Shown: positions 5,742 to 9,062 of the stretch, piece by piece
Layout: every line of letters starts with the position of its first letter
Position numbering within the stretch: position 1 is the stretch's first letter
Assembly: GCA_030618065.1 (NCBI GenBank)
Contig: JAUXEE010000048.1
Span: 1 to 9,062, forward strand
Source: Gemmatimonadota bacterium
Lineage (GTDB): Bacteria > Gemmatimonadota > Gemmatimonadetes > Longimicrobiales > Gaopeijiaceae
Reading direction: 5' to 3'
DNA: 9,062 bases
Translations under genes and position numbers: made by a program
Notes under the pieces: generated by a model
Told to the model about the DNA's origin: nothing
The model's database searches: none
Seen by the model: the letters and a program-made list of their open reading frames with translations, nothing else

Positions 5742-6623
5742 TCAGGCCTCCCTGGCCAGAAAGAGGGGCTGGACCTCTCTTGCTCGATCTCCAAGCCTCA
5801 GCCAGGAGCTTTCCCAAAGGACCCACGTAGCGACCAACAAAATCAGGGTGGCGAGGACCGATCCTTCCGGACCGAACGATCCTCCGCTCAACCAGTCAGG
5901 CCCCCGGGTCAGGGGTTCCAAGAGGGGCGTGTCCACCAGATCGAGCCCGCTCACCGGAAGGTCTGAAAGAAAGCCATGAGCCCAATTCCACCCCAGATGC
6001 GCCCCCGTCGCCCACCAGAGGCTGGCGGTCTTCAGGTAGACCACCCCGAGAAACAACCCGGCCACCAGGATGTTCGCCAGGCCGATCCAGGAAGTATTCG
6101 GATTCCCAAGGTGGAGAATCCCGAACAGGAAGGAGGTGATCCAGAGAGCCCAAGCCCCCCCCCAGGCTTCCGCCAGGGCCTGAAACAGATAGCCCCTCAT
6201 CAATGCCTCTTCCCCCGCGGCTGGAATGGTGAAGAGCCAGAGGGACACGCCTCCCTCCCGGAGGTATTCCAGTACGCTCCCCGTCTCCGGAGACCACCGG
6301 AGAACGCCGAACACCACCATGGCCACAGCCACGGACCCCGCAATCATCACACCCAGGCCCAAACCCGACAGGCCCTCCTTCCACACGCCTGGAGCCAGGT
6401 AGAAACCGAGGGCTCCGGGGCCCCGCCCGTCCAGGCGGAGCATGGCCCACCCCCCGAGGAGGCTTCCCACCAGGAGGGGAGCCGAGCTGTAGGGCAGCTC
6501 CGCCGGGGCCAAGAATGACGCCGCGGCGGTCCCTGCCGCCGTCAGGCAGAGGAAGAGGAAGATCCTCCACCCCAACCGCACCCGTCCTCTGTCCGTCAAA
6601 AAAAAAGACAAGATCCCACCCAC
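5742..6623 (-). CDS. CPBP family intramembrane metalloprotease-like protein (CAAX protease/Abi)
   Basis: A 293-residue polytopic membrane protein. Hydrophobic segments lie at about 20-38, 47-62, 86-108, 155-171, 178-196 and 256-271. The CPBP (Rce1-like) motifs are all present: EExxxR as GEEALMRG (E138, E139, R143), FxxxH as FGILH (H171), and HxxxN as HLGWN (H209, N213), so the metal-dependent peptidase site looks intact. Known relatives process prenylated proteins in eukaryotes; bacterial members are linked to bacteriocin self-immunity or have unknown substrates. The GTG at 6623 follows the thiolase stop codon with no gap and has GGTGGAG upstream, so translation is probably coupled. Codons 6-9 contain a run of nine T residues. 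The long loop after the last motif and the extra C-terminal membrane segment are typical of some environmental members. Its substrate here is unknown. Confidence 0.88.
   Translation of the reverse strand: MGGILSFFLTDRGRVRLGWRIFLFLCLTAAGTAAASFLAPAELPYSSAPLLVGSLLGGWAMLRLDGRGPGALGFYLAPGVWKEGLSGLGLGVMIAGSVAVAMVVFGVLRWSPETGSVLEYLREGGVSLWLFTIPAAGEEALMRGYLFQALAEAWGGAWALWITSFLFGILHLGNPNTSWIGLANILVAGLFLGVVYLKTASLWWATGAHLGWNWAHGFLSDLPVSGLDLVDTPLLEPLTRGPDWLSGGSFGPEGSVLATLILLVATWVLWESSWLRLGDRAREVQPLFLAREA
6598..6606 (-). repeat. T9 homopolymer at codons 6-9 of the CPBP gene
   Basis: Nine A residues on the plus strand (nine T/U in the transcript) fall 15 bases after the GTG start, encoding part of Ser-Phe-Phe-Leu. 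A one-base change in length would shift the frame almost at the beginning of the protein. It is the longest mononucleotide run in the window. Confidence 0.9.
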
Positions 6624-7835
6624 TCAGACCAACTCCACCGACATGGCCACCGCACTCCCTCCACCCAGACAGAGAGCAGCGACCCCCCACGACTGGCCCC
6701 TGTCCTTCATGGCAGAAAGGAGGGTGACCAGGATCCGGGCTCCCGAAGCCCCGATTGGATGGCCCAGAGCCACAGCCCCACCATGCACATTCACCCTATC
6801 CGGATCGATGGCCAACTCCCGAATGTCGGCGATGGCTTGGACGGCAAAAGCTTCGTTGAGTTCGAAGAGTCCATAATCTCCCACCCCCTTCCCGTCCTTG
6901 GCCATGAGTTTCCGGACGGCATGGATGGGCGCAAAAAATAGCTCCTTGGGCTCTGTTGACCCTACGGCGTAACTCTTGATGAACGCTTTGATCGGCAGGC
7001 CATGGGCTTCGGCGAAGGCCTGGGACGCCACCACCAACGAGGCCGCCCCATCGTTGAGGCCCGGGGCGTTCCCCGCCGTCACCACGAGGTTCTCTATCCC
7101 CTCGGGAGCGTCCTTCGGGAAGGCTGGGCGGAGCCTGCCCAGGGACTCCATGTCTGTGCCCTTCCGGGGGCTTTCGTCGGTGTCCACGATATTCACACCC
7201 TTCCGGTGCTTGACCTCCACCGGAAGGATCTCTTCCTGGAATTTTCCCCCTTCGATGGCTGCCAAGGCCTTCATATGGGATTGGTAGGCGAAGGCGTCGG
7301 CATCTTCCCGGCTGATCCCGGCCTTGTCTGCCGTATACTCAGCGTGGCCCCCCATGTGGCAATTCCCGAAGGAGCACCAGAGACCGTCGTAGATGAGGCC
7401 GTCTTGCAGGGTCTGATCCCCGAATTTCACCCCACCCCGGTGATTTCGGAGATAGAAGGGGACGTTGGACATGGACTCGAAGCCCCCGGTCACGGCCACC
7501 TGAAGCTCCCCTGCCTTGATGGCTTGGGCCGCCAACATGACGGATTTCAGCCCGGACCCGCAGACCATGTTGATGGTGAGGGCGGGTACGGAAGGAGGAA
7601 GCCCGCCGCGGATGGCGGCCTGCCGGGCCGGGGCCTGCCCTCCTCCCGCTCCGACCACGTTCCCCAGGCTCACGTCCTCCACGACCCCGGGGTCAATTCC
7701 AGCTCGTTTCACCGCCTCCTCGACCGTAAGGGCACCAAGCTCCGTGGCCGGAAGGGTGGAGAGCCCGCCGAGAAACCGGCCGACGGGGGTCCGAACGCCG
7801 GAGAGAATCACTGGGGTCTTGGCTTTATCCGTCAT
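6624..7835 (-). CDS. Acetyl-CoA acetyltransferase (thiolase)
   Basis: A complete 403-residue type II thiolase, the usual length, condensing two acetyl-CoA to acetoacetyl-CoA or cleaving 3-ketoacyl-CoA. The nucleophile is C92 in NMVCGSGLKSV. The second half has NEAF (327-330), H359 in GGAVALGHPIGASGARI and the second catalytic cysteine C389 in CLGGGSAVAM. The substrate-loop region reads SFGNCHMGGHAEYTADKAG (155-173), less common than the usual YHMGxTAE form, but H160 and M161 are kept. The ATG at 7835 is preferred because the thiolase signature (TPVILSGVRTPVGRFLGG) begins within ten residues and GGGAGAAGAGG precedes it. The frame is open to a GTG at 7913 that would add 26 non-family residues. 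AtoB-type biosynthetic use versus FadA-type degradation cannot be settled; the neighbours suggest short-chain acyl-CoA metabolism. Confidence 0.95.
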   Translation of the reverse strand: MTDKAKTPVILSGVRTPVGRFLGGLSTLPATELGALTVEEAVKRAGIDPGVVEDVSLGNVVGAGGGQAPARQAAIRGGLPPSVPALTINMVCGSGLKSVMLAAQAIKAGELQVAVTGGFESMSNVPFYLRNHRGGVKFGDQTLQDGLIYDGLWCSFGNCHMGGHAEYTADKAGISREDADAFAYQSHMKALAAIEGGKFQEEILPVEVKHRKGVNIVDTDESPRKGTDMESLGRLRPAFPKDAPEGIENLVVTAGNAPGLNDGAASLVVASQAFAEAHGLPIKAFIKSYAVGSTEPKELFFAPIHAVRKLMAKDGKGVGDYGLFELNEAFAVQAIADIRELAIDPDRVNVHGGAVALGHPIGASGARILVTLLSAMKDRGQSWGVAALCLGGGSAVAMSVELV

Positions 7836-7839
7836 GGGT

Positions 7840-7850
7840 CCTCTTCTCCC
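7840..7850 (-). promoter_or_regulatory. Ribosome-binding site of the thiolase gene
   Basis: The minus strand reads GGGAGAAGAGG, with the first GGGAG 10 bases and the GAGG 4 bases before the ATG at 7835. It supports the internal start over the longer open frame. The rest of the 86-base gap to the hydrolase stop holds a short AT-rich patch (TATTTTAA) but no convincing promoter. Confidence 0.6.
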
Positions 7851-7921
7851 TTTCCCTTTGAGTCCGCCGCCTGCCAGGCCGGTTAAAATACGCCCATTCT
7901 CCTTTGCGGGCACCTCCAGAC

Positions 7922-8836
7922 TCAGCCTCCGTCCCCGCCACTCTCCAAAGGTAGAAGAAGGGGCTTTTCTTCGGTGGGGTCCATCCGGCCCCAGGGCACG
8001 GTCGGATCATGCTGGAAGATGAGAATCCACCCTTCCTCCCTGACCCTCTCCCAAAGGGCCCGCTTGGTTTCCAGCGTCACCAAGGGCTCCAGGTCGTAGC
8101 CCATGATCCAGGGGAGGGGAAGATGAGCGGAGGTGGGGCAAAGGTCGGCCAGGAAGAGTGCCGTCTCCCCCTGACTCTCCAGCACGATGGACTGGTGGAA
8201 GGGTGTGTGCCCGGGGGTGGGAAGAAGCCGAAGCCCCTCGACCAGGTCGGTGGGGCCATCCACCGGATCCACCACCCCCGCCTCGACGAGGGGGAGGTAG
8301 TTCTTGGTCATATAGGATGCCCGAACTCGCTCGCTGGGGGATCCGGCGAATTCGAGCTCCCCCTTCTGGATGATGAAACGAGCGCGTGGGAAAGCTGGAG
8401 CCAGGGTGCCATCAGGCCTGAGGGCGACGCCCCCTCCGGCATGGTCGAAATGGAGGTGAGTACTCACCACCAGGTCCACATCTTCCAAACCGAAGCCCAA
8501 GGAGCGGATGGCATCCTCCAATCGGGTAGGGTCCCCGGCGTTGTCGACCCCGTAGATATCCCGGAACTTCTCGGATTCCTTATTTCCGATTCCCGAGTCC
8601 ACCAGGACCAGGGCATTGGGGGTCTCGACCAGGAGGCACCGAAGGGCCAGAGGTATCCGGTGCCGTTCGTCGGGAGGGATCTTCTTCTCCCAGAGGGGCC
8701 TCGGCACCACCCCGAACATGGCGCCTCCGTCCAACCATTGGATCCCTGCCTCCAGCGCGTGTACCCGCATTCCGCCCAGGGTGAGGGTTCGGGTAAGGGG
8801 TAGATCTTCGGCCTTCAAGGACGTTCGGACGTTCAA
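7922..8836 (-). CDS. Metallo-beta-lactamase-fold hydrolase, YtnP/AHL-lactonase-like
   Basis: A 304-residue soluble MBL-fold protein. Zinc ligands are visible: THLHFDH (H127, H129, D131, H132), H210 in PTPGHTPFHQS, D231 in FLADLCPTSAH, and H276 in FQHD. The N-terminal stretch LDGGAMFGVVPRPLWEKKIPPDERHRIPLALRCLLV (35-70) and VDSGIGNK are characteristic of the YtnP-like lactonase group. Relatives hydrolyse acyl-homoserine lactones or other esters and lactones; the actual substrate is unknown. The start is uncertain. The frame opens at TTG 8836, which overlaps the exonuclease stop (TTGA); another TTG is at 8818 and an ATG at 8770. The segment between (LPLTRTLTLGGMRVHAL) looks like the family's first strand, so an upstream TTG is favoured. 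No signal peptide is seen. It is coupled to the exonuclease gene and lies 86 bases before the thiolase. Confidence 0.88.
   Translation of the reverse strand: MNVRTSLKAEDLPLTRTLTLGGMRVHALEAGIQWLDGGAMFGVVPRPLWEKKIPPDERHRIPLALRCLLVETPNALVLVDSGIGNKESEKFRDIYGVDNAGDPTRLEDAIRSLGFGLEDVDLVVSTHLHFDHAGGGVALRPDGTLAPAFPRARFIIQKGELEFAGSPSERVRASYMTKNYLPLVEAGVVDPVDGPTDLVEGLRLLPTPGHTPFHQSIVLESQGETALFLADLCPTSAHLPLPWIMGYDLEPLVTLETKRALWERVREEGWILIFQHDPTVPWGRMDPTEEKPLLLPLESGGDGG
8819..8834. repeat. Tandem 8-base duplication at the hydrolase start
   Basis: GGACGTTC occurs twice in succession on the plus strand (8819-8826 and 8827-8834). It lies between the two candidate TTG start codons of the metallo-hydrolase and places each in a TTGAA context. 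Confidence 0.7.
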
Positions 8837-9062
8837 GCCCCCCCCTTTCGATGTAGGAGAGTTTGGAGGGAAGTCAGGTCCCGGATTCCTCGGGCCCTGG
8901 CCTCGTCAAAGAGCCTCAAAAGGACCCGGGCCGTGGCCAGGGCATCGCCATAGGCGCGGTGGCGGTCGTGGATGGGTATCCCAAAATGCTCGGCCAGCGA
9001 GTCCAGCTTCCTCCGCCTCAACCCCGGCGTCAAACGACGGGCCATTTGAACGGTGCAGAGCC
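8833..9062 (-). CDS. DnaQ-like 3'-5' exonuclease, C-terminal end only
   Basis: The last 75 residues of a gene that enters from beyond base 9062. The visible part reads LCTVQMARRLTPGLRRRKLDSLAEHFGIPI and then HRAYGDALATARVLLRLF. It contains the Exo III motif (HxAxxD: H and D in HRAYGDA) of the DEDDh superfamily found in DNA polymerase III epsilon subunits and related exonucleases. The basic LRRRKLDSLAEHFGI helix is the usual element before that motif. The ATG at 9045 is internal, since family-like sequence continues upstream to the window edge. Whether this is the true replicative epsilon subunit, a stand-alone exonuclease or part of a fusion (for example with a GIY-YIG or helicase domain) cannot be seen. 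A G8 run lies just before the stop, and the last four bases overlap the hydrolase TTG start. Confidence 0.85.
   Translation of the reverse strand, partial: LCTVQMARRLTPGLRRRKLDSLAEHFGIPIHDRHRAYGDALATARVLLRLFDEARARGIRDLTSLQTLLHRKGGA
8838..8845 (-). repeat. G8 run at the end of the exonuclease gene
   Basis: Eight G residues on the minus strand cover codons Lys-Gly-Gly-Ala just before the TGA at 8835-8833. The run ends one base before the hydrolase TTG, too close to be an ideal ribosome-binding site for that codon, and is a possible slippage site. Confidence 0.8.

Noticed and set aside
7880..7895. AT-rich TATTTTAA patch before the thiolase gene as a -10 promoter element
   Set aside because: There is no acceptable -35 hexamer at 16-18 bases spacing, and the patch alone is not enough.

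Overview
Bacterial chromosomal DNA, GC-rich and gene-dense. All ten recognisable genes lie on the minus strand, so transcription runs from the high-coordinate end to the low. There are no tRNA or rRNA genes, insertion sequences, phage genes or CRISPR arrays, and no gene-free stretch over about 125 bases. The Minf_1886-family protein, the leucine-dehydrogenase-like enzyme and the general gene style suggest an uncultured or poorly sampled lineage such as Gemmatimonadota or a PVC-related group. That taxonomic guess is inference only.

In the direction of transcription: (1) the C-terminal end of a DnaQ-like 3'-5' exonuclease enters from the right edge. It overlaps by 4 bases a metallo-beta-lactamase-fold hydrolase resembling YtnP/AHL-lactonase enzymes. 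(2) A catabolic block follows: acetyl-CoA acetyltransferase (thiolase), a CPBP-family intramembrane protease-like protein placed directly against it, 3-hydroxybutyryl-CoA dehydrogenase, an acyl-CoA dehydrogenase, a Glu/Leu/Phe/Val (leucine-type) dehydrogenase, and serine hydroxymethyltransferase (glyA). (3) A two-gene unit of unknown function follows: a Minf_1886-family protein and a 65-residue zinc-ribbon protein, 2 bases apart. (4) The N-terminal third of a YjeF/Nnr-type NAD(P)H-hydrate epimerase runs off the left edge.

The block in (2) reads as amino-acid and short-chain acyl-CoA catabolism. The leucine-type dehydrogenase would deaminate branched-chain amino acids. Acyl-CoA dehydrogenase, 3-hydroxyacyl-CoA dehydrogenase and thiolase carry out three of the four beta-oxidation-type steps. 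The enoyl-CoA hydratase is not in the window. GlyA supplies one-carbon units. Close spacing and single orientation suggest one or a few operons.

Most of the window is ordinary metabolism. The less ordinary features are small: an 18-base tandem repeat that forms a 24-codon leader ORF coupled to the acyl-CoA dehydrogenase start; an 11-base perfect inverted repeat ending exactly at the nnr start codon; homopolymer runs (T9 at the start of the CPBP gene, G8 at the exonuclease/hydrolase overlap) that could allow slippage; and the uncharacterised Minf_1886/zinc-ribbon pair.
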